This document shows positions 9,543 to 18,196 of a DNA stretch of 64,000 nucleotides, piece after piece. Location of the stretch: contig JAUIGN010000013.1 of NCBI GenBank assembly GCA_030430075.1, forward strand, positions 62,001 through 126,000, in the 5' to 3' direction. Position 1 is the first letter of the stretch; each line of letters opens with the position of its first letter. The notes beneath the pieces are model-generated. The model had not been told where the DNA came from. It saw only the letters and a program-made list of their open reading frames with translations, and searched no databases. This DNA comes from a bacterium. GTDB taxonomy: Bacteria > Planctomycetota > Planctomycetia > Pirellulales > Pirellulaceae. A program made the position numbers and the translations under genes.

Positions 9543-10277
9543 ATGAAAAAGCTACGCATCGCACCACCCTTGTGGCTGTGTTGGTTTACCGGCATTGGCG
9601 GTCTGGCGACGTACTTCCTGGCGAAAGGGGACATCGTCACATCGGCAGTCACTTGCTTGATCGGCCTCACGAGCATCATTGGCTATTGGCTCGGCAAAGG
9701 GGCAATCTCCGTCTTTCTCCTGGCATTCGTAACCAGTGCTTTCTTCGCGGCTCGCGTGGTCGAAGCATTCGGACCGCCCGTCAGCAGTGTGTTGGGCACC
9801 ATCGGCATTCTGAATAGCCTGCTGGCCGTCTGCATCGGTTGCGTGGTGCTCGGCGCGGCCGCCATGGTGACCTACGATCTCGTCTGGAATCGGCTGATGG
9901 GGAAACGGGGAACGCTGAAGCCGTTCGACCGGGGTATTGCGATGGTCGTCGGAGCTATGCAAGGCGTCGCCATGTCGCTTGTGATTCTGGGCGCCATCCA
10001 GGTCGCTGAACCGTACGCGAGATTTGCTGCCAACATGCATGTTGCCAGCGTCCGCGGGTACCTCGGCCGGTGCACGGCCGACAGTGTCGTCAAGATCGGA
10101 CTCGCATCGAGACGCACGCCGCTGCGACCGTTCCTGCAGGCGTACAATCCGTTTGAACGGTTGCCCCAACTGCGCCGGCTGCACGCCTCGCCCATCTATC
10201 GTTTCGTCGAGCATACTGCTCGGCCCGGTGCGACGGCCTGCGCGAGGCGGCCCGCGACAGGTGCCCACCGGGTTTAG
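9543..10277 (+). CDS. CvpA-like integral membrane protein
   Basis: 244 residues with four hydrophobic segments: about 8-26, 34-51, 57-77 and 88-112, then an amphipathic 'MVVGAMQGVAMSLVILGAI' segment near 142-160. The layout (four N-terminal helices, the 'FDRGIAMVVGAMQGV' stretch and a soluble C-terminal tail containing 'NPFERLPQLRRL') fits the CvpA family of inner-membrane proteins, whose role in colicin V production and envelope integrity is known only in enterobacteria. The last 30 residues are Arg/Ala-rich and of low complexity, so the C-terminus may have been altered by a frameshift. No operon partner is evident. Confidence 0.65.
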   Translation: MKKLRIAPPLWLCWFTGIGGLATYFLAKGDIVTSAVTCLIGLTSIIGYWLGKGAISVFLLAFVTSAFFAARVVEAFGPPVSSVLGTIGILNSLLAVCIGCVVLGAAAMVTYDLVWNRLMGKRGTLKPFDRGIAMVVGAMQGVAMSLVILGAIQVAEPYARFAANMHVASVRGYLGRCTADSVVKIGLASRRTPLRPFLQAYNPFERLPQLRRLHASPIYRFVEHTARPGATACARRPATGAHRV

Positions 10278-10661
10278 CGTTCGGCGCGGCAGTCCGCCGT
10301 ATTGGTGTTTGGCAGTCTTACGGCCGAGCGTTGCAGGCGGACGCGTGTGGACGGAAAGGTGCTGAACGGTCTTGCCGACCGATGTTGCGTCATGCACCGC
10401 ATGACCTGCGAATCGTTCGCCGGTCGAGCCGCGGCCTGCGGATTAGCGGGCGGTTATCTACAGCATGACCTGCTCTTGCTGTCCGGGTCGAAACGTCATG
10501 CCGGCCATCACGCAACGCGGACCAACCCTGCTACAATCGCACCGTCCGCCGAGTCTGTCAGTGCGGTATCGATGTGCACCTGCTGCAGCTTGGACCCGGG
10601 TGGCACGATCCTGTCTCGCCGGATGGAGGTCGAGCAACCGCAACTTTCAGCCACGTTTACG
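10278..10661. other. Intergenic region upstream of fhcB
   Basis: 384 bp. The fhcB frame is open through part of it, but the translation is Cys/Arg-rich and unlike the family. A TACAAT hexamer at 10532-10537 could be a -10 element; no convincing -35 at 17 bp spacing. Nothing else supportable. Confidence 0.4.
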
Positions 10662-11990
10662 ATGAAACCACGCGACGAAGAGTCAACCACTCCGCAGATT
10701 GCCACGGACGTCGCTTGCACGGTGTGTGGATGTGTCTGTGATGACCTGGTGCTGCAGATCGACGCGGCGCGGGTGACGGGCATCTCTCCCGGGTGCTCGC
10801 TGGCGGAACCTTGGCTGCTGCGGCAATCCACCGTCGACATCCCACCCGCTCGGGTTGCAGGCCGCATCGTTTCGTTGGAGAAAGCGGTGGAGCGGGCGGC
10901 GGAGGTCTTGCAAACCTCCCGCGCCCCGTTGATTTACGGCCTGTCGCGGAGCAGTACGCCGGGCCAGCGCTCGGCGGTCCGCCTGGCCGACCAATTGGGC
11001 GCCACGATCGACACGACGACTTCCACCTGCCACGCGCCGTCAATCATGGCAGTCCAATCGGTTGGCGAGAGTACCTCATCGCTGGGCGAGATTGGAAACC
11101 GGTCCGACCTGGTCATCTACTGGGGCAGCAATCCATTGGAAAGCCATCCCCGCCACCTGGCCCGCTACGTCGAGGCACCAGGCATGTTTGTCCCCGGCGG
11201 GCGAGCCGATCGCCATCTGGTGGTGGTTGACACCGTGCGGTCGGCGACGGCGGCGGCGGCGGATACGTTCATCCAAGTGGCGCCGGGCGGCGACTTTGAC
11301 GTGATTTGGGCCTTGCGAGCGCTCATCCGCGGCATGCCGGTCGAAGTTGACCGGATTGGCGGCGTCGACCGCGACTCGCTTCTGCGGCTGGCCGACATCT
11401 TGAAGACTTGCTGCTATGGGGCCGTTTTCTTCGGGCTCGGACTTACCCGCCACGGCGTGCCGCACGCCAATGTCGAAGCCCTCCTCAATCTGGTAACGGA
11501 TCTCAACGCCCACACCCGTTTCGTGGCCCGCAGAATGCGCGTGCCGGGGGACGTGGCCGGTGCCGACATGGTCCTTTGCTGGCAAACGGGGTTCCCCTTC
11601 AGTGTGAATCTGGCCCGCGGATATCCTCGCTACAATCCGGGTGAGTACACCGCCAACAACTTGCTCGAACGCGACGAGGTTGATGCCGTCGTGCTGGTCG
11701 GATCGGAGGGCGTCGCCAAGCTTTCGGCCGCCGCCCAGGCGACGTTGCAACGAATTCCCGCGGTCGTTCTGGATTATCCCCAGGCGGATGTGGGCGTCAC
11801 TGCGGCCGTGCAGTTCACGACGGCCGTGTACGGGATACACCGGCCGGGGACCGCGTATCGCATGGATGAAGTTCCGATTCCACTCCGCAAGGTGCTGGAC
11901 TCCAGCCTGCCTGCCGATCATGAAGTGCTGGACGCCATTGCGACCAGGCTGCGGACGTCGGAGGTTCACGATCCGCTCGATCCGCGCTGA
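10662..11990 (+). CDS. fhcB: Formylmethanofuran dehydrogenase/formyltransferase subunit B (FhcB-type)
   Basis: 442 residues from ATG 10662; ATG 10623 is an in-frame alternative and neither has a strong ribosome-binding site. N-terminal Cys cluster C19-T-V-C22-G-C24-V-C26-D-D is the signature of FwdB/FhcB. 'STCHAPSIMAVQ' with Cys123 matches the position of the catalytic Cys/Sec of methanogen FwdB, and 'YWGSNPLESHPRH', 'GGDFDVIWALRALI' and 'YNPGEYTANNLLERDEVDA' are further family stretches. In bacteria the Fhc complex (A, B, C, D) releases formate from formyl-H4MPT/methanofuran in C1 oxidation; planctomycetes carry such genes. Here fhcB stands alone: no fhcA, C, D, mch, ftr or mtd gene lies within the window. 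Confidence 0.88.
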   Translation: MKPRDEESTTPQIATDVACTVCGCVCDDLVLQIDAARVTGISPGCSLAEPWLLRQSTVDIPPARVAGRIVSLEKAVERAAEVLQTSRAPLIYGLSRSSTPGQRSAVRLADQLGATIDTTTSTCHAPSIMAVQSVGESTSSLGEIGNRSDLVIYWGSNPLESHPRHLARYVEAPGMFVPGGRADRHLVVVDTVRSATAAAADTFIQVAPGGDFDVIWALRALIRGMPVEVDRIGGVDRDSLLRLADILKTCCYGAVFFGLGLTRHGVPHANVEALLNLVTDLNAHTRFVARRMRVPGDVAGADMVLCWQTGFPFSVNLARGYPRYNPGEYTANNLLERDEVDAVVLVGSEGVAKLSAAAQATLQRIPAVVLDYPQADVGVTAAVQFTTAVYGIHRPGTAYRMDEVPIPLRKVLDSSLPADHEVLDAIATRLRTSEVHDPLDPR

Positions 11991-12103
11991 AGATGCGACC
12001 TGCCTGGAGTTTCACGCGCTGAGAGTTTATGCTGGCCTCATCGTCCCGGCCCTGCAAAGAGCACGATAGAACAACTTCCACGACGCGTTTGCGAGAAGAA
12101 CTC

Positions 12104-13000
12104 ATGAATTGGCATCCCGCGTTTCAGCTTGGCACCATGCCAATGCTCAAGTACCGCTCGACTGCCCAGGCTGGCTGGTGCCTCGGCGTGGCGGCCATCT
12201 GCCTCGTATTTACGGCGTGTACGCCGCCAACGCCGCTGGCAAGCGGAACGGCCGATACGTCCAGCAACACAACCAACTCCCTTCCGCCTGAAAGCGAGCC
12301 AGCCGACGTGCCAACAACTGCCCGCTCCGACGAGTCCGACGACACGCCCGAGTTCGGTCCGGCACCGGCAGGGAAGGTCCTGCGGCACGCCGTGTTCTTC
12401 TCGTTCAAAGATTCGTCGAGCGAAGATGAGATTCAGCAAGTGGTCGATGCATTTCGTAATCTGCCGAAGGAGATTCCGGAGATCATAGATTTTCAATGGG
12501 GCGTCAACAACAGTCCGGAAGGTCTTAACGACGGACTGACACACTGCTTCCTGCTTACTTTCAAGGACGCAGCCGGCCGTGCCGCTTACCTGCCGCACGA
12601 TGCCCACAAGGCGTTTGGCGATGTGCTCCGGCCACACAATGACAAGGTCTTTGTAGTCGACTACTGGGGTGATGCGGACGCCAAGCCGCTGGAAAAGGAA
12701 CTCAAACACGCGGTCTTTTTCCGCTTCAAGAAGGACGCGGCGGAGGACGCCGTCCAAAAGGTTGAAGCGGCATTCGCGGCACTGCCGGAAAAGATCGACA
12801 CGATCAAGGCATTCGAATGGGGAACCAACAACAGCCCGGAACGGCACGCCCAAGGGTTCACCCACTGCTTCATGGTCAGTTTTGATTCGGAAGCCGGCCG
12901 CGCCGCTTATCTGCCGCATCCCGACCACGAAGCGTTCGTCGAGATTCTCAAACCGGTCCTGGATGCGCCGCGGGTTCTCGATTTCTGGGTCCAGCGGTAG
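12104..13000 (+). CDS. Lipoprotein with two Dabb (stress-responsive A/B barrel) domains
   Basis: 298 residues from ATG 12104; ATG 12143 (MLKYRSTAQAGW...) would give a more compact signal. The signal ends in a lipobox L-V-F-T-A-C, so the protein is probably a lipoprotein. A Ser/Thr/Pro-rich linker follows, then two homologous Dabb domains: first with 'LRHAVFFSFKD...WGVNNSPEGLNDGLTHC', second with 'LKHAVFFRFKK...WGTNNSPERHAQGFTHC', each ending in 'GRAAYLPH..H..F' and a V-x-D-(Y/F)-W strand. Dabb domains normally dimerise to form the barrel; fusion of two gives an internal dimer. Function of exported Dabb proteins is not known. It converges on the DUF1501 gene 25 bp away. Confidence 0.9.
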   Translation: MNWHPAFQLGTMPMLKYRSTAQAGWCLGVAAICLVFTACTPPTPLASGTADTSSNTTNSLPPESEPADVPTTARSDESDDTPEFGPAPAGKVLRHAVFFSFKDSSSEDEIQQVVDAFRNLPKEIPEIIDFQWGVNNSPEGLNDGLTHCFLLTFKDAAGRAAYLPHDAHKAFGDVLRPHNDKVFVVDYWGDADAKPLEKELKHAVFFRFKKDAAEDAVQKVEAAFAALPEKIDTIKAFEWGTNNSPERHAQGFTHCFMVSFDSEAGRAAYLPHPDHEAFVEILKPVLDAPRVLDFWVQR

Positions 13001-13025
13001 CCGCGGCCGGCTTGGCCCGCACTGG

Positions 13026-14468
13026 TCAGGCGAGGATATCCGAGATCACCTGGCCGCGGTCAATATCCAGCCGCTTGCGGCCCGGGACTTCCAGGCGGGT
13101 GTTATCCAGTCCCAGCAGGTGCAGTACGGTGGCATGGAGGTCGGTGACGTAGTGCCCGTCCCCTTGGGCGTGATAGCCAAGCTCGTCGGTTTCGCCGTGC
13201 ACGTAACCTTTCTTGAGTCCCGCTCCAGCCAGCCAGACGGTGAAGCCATTCGGATGATGGTCTCGCCCCGTGGTTCCGCCTGATCGCTCTTCGAGCCCCG
13301 GCGTGCGGCCGAACTCCGTGCAGAAGACGACCGCCACATCGTTCATCAAGCCCCGCCTTTTCAAGTCGCTGAGCAGGCCTGCGATTGGCTTGTCGACCGA
13401 CTTGCACATCTTGCTGTGGTTCTCCTTGAGTTTGCGGTGCGAATCCCACGTGCCATAGGACGACGGGAAGACCTGGACAAAACGAACGCCCCGCTCGACC
13501 AACCGCCGGGCGGCGAGCAACCGCCGGCCGGCGACCTTCGTTGCGTCGTCATCGATACCGTACAGGTGGTTTACTTCCGCAGTTTCATTCGACAGATTGG
13601 CAACCTCTGGCACGGCCATCTGCATACGGTACGCCAACTCGTAGGACTTGATCCGGGCCAACAGTTTTTCATCACGCGGGTGGCGGTCGACCGAGATCCG
13701 GTTGAGTTCCTCAATCAACTCGAACTCGTTGCGCTGTTGGGCGGCCGTTTGGCTGCTCTGACGGGAACCGAAGCGAAGCGGATTCTTGGGGTCCAATTTC
13801 AGTGGCACACCGGCGTGTTCCGGCCCGAGATAATACGAGTCGATGGACGCACGCGTGTTGGAACGCGTCGGCCCCCCCAGCACGACAAACCGCGGCAAGC
13901 TCTCGTTGATCGACCCCAGCCCATAGTGCGCCCAGGCCCCGATACTCGGTTGGGTTTCGTCCAACCGGTGACGGCCGGTGTGCATCTGGTTTTCGGCCGC
14001 ATGATCGTTGTCCGTTGTCCACATGTTGCGGACGAAACTGATCTCGTCGACGCATTTCGCCAGGTGCGGCCACCAGTCCGTGATCTCGATACCACTCTCG
14101 CCCTGCCGGGAAAATCCGACCTGCAAGGGATAGATCTTGGGGTACACATCCCGGACGTTGATCTCTGCCGCCGCGACACTACGAAACCGCTTCGCATGCA
14201 GGGGGGAGTCGACCGGATTGGGAAAAGGCGTCTCTGCCAGCGTCTTACCGGCGTACTTGTTGAGCGCCGGTTTCGGATCGAACGTCTCCAGGTGGCTGTA
14301 GCCGCCGGAGAGAAACACCCAAATGATCGACTTGGCACGAGGCGGAAAGTGGGGTTCGCCGGCGGGCAATGTTGCCGCTTGCGTCACGCCCTGGTCGGCC
14401 AACATGGCGCCCATGGCGAGTCCCGTGAATCCCATTCCAAAGTCGGCCAGAAAATCGCGGCGATGCAT
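13026..14468 (-). CDS. DUF1501 family Tat-exported protein (copy 2)
   Basis: 480 residues. Start at 14468 gives a twin-arginine signal (HRRDFLADFGMGFTGLAMGA) with AAGGG about 9 nt upstream. Family motifs: 'FLSGGYSHLETFDPKP', 'WPHLAKCVDEISFVRNM', 'VFCTEFGRTPGLEERSG', 'GRDHHPNGFTVWLAGAG', 'DLHATVLHLLGLD'. It lies 66 bp downstream of its PSCyt1/DUF1549/DUF1553 partner on the minus strand, the reverse orientation of pairs 1 and 3 but the same gene order within the transcript. It is more diverged from copies 1 and 3 at the ends than in the motif core. Confidence 0.95.
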   Translation of the reverse strand: MHRRDFLADFGMGFTGLAMGAMLADQGVTQAATLPAGEPHFPPRAKSIIWVFLSGGYSHLETFDPKPALNKYAGKTLAETPFPNPVDSPLHAKRFRSVAAAEINVRDVYPKIYPLQVGFSRQGESGIEITDWWPHLAKCVDEISFVRNMWTTDNDHAAENQMHTGRHRLDETQPSIGAWAHYGLGSINESLPRFVVLGGPTRSNTRASIDSYYLGPEHAGVPLKLDPKNPLRFGSRQSSQTAAQQRNEFELIEELNRISVDRHPRDEKLLARIKSYELAYRMQMAVPEVANLSNETAEVNHLYGIDDDATKVAGRRLLAARRLVERGVRFVQVFPSSYGTWDSHRKLKENHSKMCKSVDKPIAGLLSDLKRRGLMNDVAVVFCTEFGRTPGLEERSGGTTGRDHHPNGFTVWLAGAGLKKGYVHGETDELGYHAQGDGHYVTDLHATVLHLLGLDNTRLEVPGRKRLDIDRGQVISDILA

Positions 14469-14534
14469 GGCAATGTGCCCTTGTAACGAGGGCGATGTGT
14501 CGGCAGGCGCGCCGGCCCTGGCCCTCAAAGAAAT

Positions 14535-17500
14535 CTAGCGAACGGTAACGAAGTCGTTGTGGTTGAACAGAACACGCACCAGCCCTTCCCGCACCAACTG
14601 CTCGTCGTCCGTGATCGCCCGCTGTTTGTCGAGAAACCGTTGCGAGGCGGAAGCTTCCCTGTCGGTCGGTGGCCGGGACAGGACGGCGAGGAATGCGCCG
14701 CTGATGAACTGGCCGTCGCCAGTGCCGGTCTGCTGCGCGATTCGCCGAGCTGCCTGGCGGCTGCAACGATGGATGATCGAGCTATTGCTGAGAGCCAGCG
14801 CCTGCTGCGGCACAATCGTGCTGCTACGGCGAAAGCAATCGGTCGGATCGGGCGCATCGAAGATCTCGGCGAGCGCGTCACTGCCGCCATTCTCCGGAAA
14901 GACCTCGTAATACAGGGTGCGGCGATTGGTGGTCATGGCCTGTGAGTTCAAGAGGACCTGGCCTCCCAAGGTGGCATCCAGGGCCCCTGAAATCGCCAGG
15001 ACACTGTCGCGCACCACTTCGGCTTCCATCCGCCCTTGGTTCATGCGCCAAAGTAGACGGTTGTCCTTGTCTTTCGCCAGGTTGGACTCCCGTCCGGCCG
15101 CAGACGAACTCATCCGATACGCGCGGCTGGTGACGATCAGCCGGTGAATGTGCTTCATGCTCCAGTTGTGATCCCGCAGCTCGACGGCCAACCAGTCGAG
15201 CAATTTCGGATGCGAGGGCGGTTTGCCGTTGCGTCCAAAGTCGAACACGCTTTCGACCAGTGGAACGTGGAAGTGTCGCAACCAGATATGGTTCACGGCG
15301 ACACGCGGTGTAAGCGGGTTCAGCGGGTCGGTAATCCAATGTGCCAGCGCCGAACGCCGGCCCGTGCTCTGTTGTGAGCTGGTGGGGCTCAACCTGGTGT
15401 ATTCGGTCGAGACGGGCGCGGAACTTTGTTTGGCGCGGGCCGCAGCCAGTTCCTGCCGAGCTTGCGTCAACGTCTTCCCGGCCGCAGCGATCTTCTGCTG
15501 GCGGTCCTTGTCGGTGGCTGGAATTCCGTTCGCCTGCAGCAGTTCGACCTCGGCATTCAGGGCGTCCGATTCCGCTCGGGCAATCGCCGCGACAAGCTGT
15601 TTCGAGTAGGCCTCTTGGGCCAATTTCTCGAAACGGGCGGTTTCCTCGAGCGTGGCAGGCGATTCCGCAAGGAATCGATCCGCAGCAATCGTGGCCAGCA
15701 GGCTGGCTTGCCGATGTTGGGCTGCGACTAACGTCTGTTCCGCCGCGGTGGCGTGCAACGTGACTTCGCGGAGTGCGGCTCGAGCCGCTTGCCACGCGTC
15801 GTAACTCTCCCGAGCCGATTCACAGCCGGCAATCAGGGAAACGACCGAGGTCGCCGGGGCAACCGAGAGGGGATGGACCAGCCAGCCGTCGATCCCGTCA
15901 ACGTCCTGGTCGTCTCGGAAATCGGGGGCCTCGAAGTCCCACACGAATCGTTGCTCGCCAGCCTCGACCACGACCGCATCGAGCAGTGCCCGCGTCCCGG
16001 TCCGGCAATCGAACGTGAACGGTTGATTTGGATTGCGAGTTGGGTTCCATCCGTTCAGCGCAATCGGTTGATTCTCGACCAGGACCGTCTCGGTGCCGTG
16101 GAGCGTCACCGTCAAGTCAGCCTGATCCCTGTCGGGGTGAAGCACCAACCTGACATCAAAATGCTGTTGGCCATTCGCGAACTGGTAGGTGCCGACGGTC
16201 GCTTCATCGAACCCGCCGGGCTGGTAAGCGCGGATCTTGCCACCCACAAAGCCGACATAGAGTGCCGTCAAATGCTTGACCGCATCCCGGGCCAACTGGA
16301 AGTTGACATGGTTGTCTTGGAGAATTCGGAGCTGGAAAGAGATGGTCGTTCCTGCCGGCAACGTCGACAGGCGGGGCAACGTGTTCTGTACGATTCTTCG
16401 CCCTTCAACGGCATCGAAGGAAAGCGACTGTCGGCCCACCAGGGCACCGGCTTCTCCGGCCTCGATCGCCGCTTGCAGTGCGTCGTCGAACGCTTGTCGA
16501 GCGGTGGTGACCCGCGTCTCTTCTTCCGTCGAGTTCGCCGGCTGCTTTTCGATTGCCTCCAGCGCTTGCTCGGCGGCGGCGACGGCTTCCCCAGCATCGA
16601 CGACCAAGGCCTGTTGCACCTCGGGCCGCGCGCCGGGATACCAGCCTTGCGTGGGCAACTCAATCGGTTCGATTTCGCGCAGCGGCACTCCCAGAAACGA
16701 TGGGACGCCCGGCGGGATGCTGCCCCGTTCAGAGACGCGGTTTCGTTCATCCCCTTCCGTGTAGAACCAGGTCGGGGCCTCGGGACGCTCGTCATAGATG
16801 CGGACCATGCCTTCGCGTATCACTTTTCGTGAGCCGCCGTAGACATAGACTTCAAACGGCGGCGGCTCGGCCTGCCCCGCGACGCGATCTTGGCGGATAC
16901 CGATCGGCTCGAAAAACGCACGCAGCCGAAAGTAGTCGTCGTGCGCGATGGGATCGTACTTGTGATCGTGGCAATGTGCACAATTGAACGTCAGGCCCAG
17001 AAACGCCTTGCCGGTGTACTCGACGTTGTGTCGCATCCATTCGTTCGGATTCAATGAATAGTAGTTTCGCACCAGGTAACCCGTCGCCGGCCAGGCGGAG
17101 TCATCGTCAGCGGCCAGTTCGTCGGCGGCCAGCATCTCCTGGATCATCCTGGCGTAACTCTTGTCCTCGTTCAGCGAATCGACAATCCAATCGCGCCACC
17201 GCCAGATCTGCGGCGCGCTGTTGCGGACATCGTTTTGGCTGCGGCGACCGTACCAGTCCGAGTAGCGCCAGACGTCCATCCAATGCCGCCCCCAACGTTC
17301 ACCATACTGAGGGGCGTCGAGCAGTTCGTCGACTATCCGCCGGTAGTGTGCATCGGACGGATCCGCCATGAATGCCTGCAGTTGGACGGTCGTGGGCGGC
17401 AGGCCGATCAAATCGAGATAGAGACGACGCAATTGTTGCGCAGGCGACGCATCCGCCGTGGGAGTCAGGCCATGCCGATCGTACTGGGCGTGAAGAAAGT

Positions 17501-17978
17501 GATCGACCGGATTGCGGGGCCAGTCAGGCGCAGAGACCGAAGGCAACGCTGCCTTGCGGGGAACTTGGAACGCCCAATGTTCGCGCGGGTCAGCTTCGGG
17601 TTGCTCGTCGGCCGGCGAGCGGGCGCCGGCTGCCACCCAGGATTGCAGGAGCTGTACCTCGTGCTCATCGAGCGGTTTCCCGTCCGGCGGCATGCGGTCG
17701 AATTCGGACTCCGAGCGAACGCGTTCCAGCAACGTCGACTCGGCCGGCGACCCGCCGGTAATGACTGGTCCGTTCTCGCTGCCCCGGCGTGCCGCGGCCC
17801 CCGTATCGAGACGCAGGCCCGCTTCCTGTTTTAGCGCTCCGTGGCATGCATAGCAGCGGGCTTTCAAGAGTGGTTTGATCTGCGACTCGTAGTCGACTTC
17901 CGCGGCACCGATGGCCGCAGTGCAAGTGAGCGCGCCAAGCAGCAATGCCGCAAACAACCGGGAAATGGCCATGGTCAT
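14535..17978 (-). CDS. PSCyt1 / DUF1549 / DUF1553 protein with jelly-roll insert (copy 2)
   Basis: 1147 residues from ATG 17978 (alternatives 17996, 18005; no clear ribosome-binding site for any). Signal peptide 'MAISRLFAALLLGALTCTAAIGA', then PSCyt1 with C42-Y-A-C45-H46, DUF1549 ending in C333-A-H-C336-H-D-H, a large insert at about 530-760 that reads as a concanavalin-like beta-sandwich ('ISFQLRILQDNHVNFQLARD', 'FDVRLVLHPDRDQADLTVTL'), an Ala/Glu-rich coiled-coil stretch (about 770-860), and DUF1553 (about 870-1140, 'NHIWLRHFHVPLVESVFDFGRNG'). The insert may bind a glycan and give this copy its own specificity. Co-transcribed with the DUF1501 gene downstream. Confidence 0.93.
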   Translation of the reverse strand: MTMAISRLFAALLLGALTCTAAIGAAEVDYESQIKPLLKARCYACHGALKQEAGLRLDTGAAARRGSENGPVITGGSPAESTLLERVRSESEFDRMPPDGKPLDEHEVQLLQSWVAAGARSPADEQPEADPREHWAFQVPRKAALPSVSAPDWPRNPVDHFLHAQYDRHGLTPTADASPAQQLRRLYLDLIGLPPTTVQLQAFMADPSDAHYRRIVDELLDAPQYGERWGRHWMDVWRYSDWYGRRSQNDVRNSAPQIWRWRDWIVDSLNEDKSYARMIQEMLAADELAADDDSAWPATGYLVRNYYSLNPNEWMRHNVEYTGKAFLGLTFNCAHCHDHKYDPIAHDDYFRLRAFFEPIGIRQDRVAGQAEPPPFEVYVYGGSRKVIREGMVRIYDERPEAPTWFYTEGDERNRVSERGSIPPGVPSFLGVPLREIEPIELPTQGWYPGARPEVQQALVVDAGEAVAAAEQALEAIEKQPANSTEEETRVTTARQAFDDALQAAIEAGEAGALVGRQSLSFDAVEGRRIVQNTLPRLSTLPAGTTISFQLRILQDNHVNFQLARDAVKHLTALYVGFVGGKIRAYQPGGFDEATVGTYQFANGQQHFDVRLVLHPDRDQADLTVTLHGTETVLVENQPIALNGWNPTRNPNQPFTFDCRTGTRALLDAVVVEAGEQRFVWDFEAPDFRDDQDVDGIDGWLVHPLSVAPATSVVSLIAGCESARESYDAWQAARAALREVTLHATAAEQTLVAAQHRQASLLATIAADRFLAESPATLEETARFEKLAQEAYSKQLVAAIARAESDALNAEVELLQANGIPATDKDRQQKIAAAGKTLTQARQELAAARAKQSSAPVSTEYTRLSPTSSQQSTGRRSALAHWITDPLNPLTPRVAVNHIWLRHFHVPLVESVFDFGRNGKPPSHPKLLDWLAVELRDHNWSMKHIHRLIVTSRAYRMSSSAAGRESNLAKDKDNRLLWRMNQGRMEAEVVRDSVLAISGALDATLGGQVLLNSQAMTTNRRTLYYEVFPENGGSDALAEIFDAPDPTDCFRRSSTIVPQQALALSNSSIIHRCSRQAARRIAQQTGTGDGQFISGAFLAVLSRPPTDREASASQRFLDKQRAITDDEQLVREGLVRVLFNHNDFVTVR

Positions 17979-18196
17979 GGCTGGGGGAGTGAACATGTGC
18001 TCCATTCTATCGATTCGCCCGTTTTGCTGCAAAAACGGACCATCGAAAATGGCCCGCGGGCCGAACTGCCGAATGTGGCCGCGGAGTACTTCGCGTTGCC
18101 TCGGTCCGGTGTCCCCAGCGAGAATCGCAAGGGGTAAGATAGACACTTCAGTTTCTGCAGCGTTGGATCAGTATCTGCAAGGTCGGAGTTGAATTC

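Noticed and set aside
11076-11969. 297-codon open frame on the minus strand opposite fhcB
   Set aside because: Exact antisense of a well-recognised gene; translation is Arg/His-rich and has no family resemblance. High GC leaves long antisense frames open.
15753-16832. 359-codon open frame on the plus strand opposite the second PSCyt1 gene
   Set aside because: Antisense shadow; no start signal and no recognisable domain.
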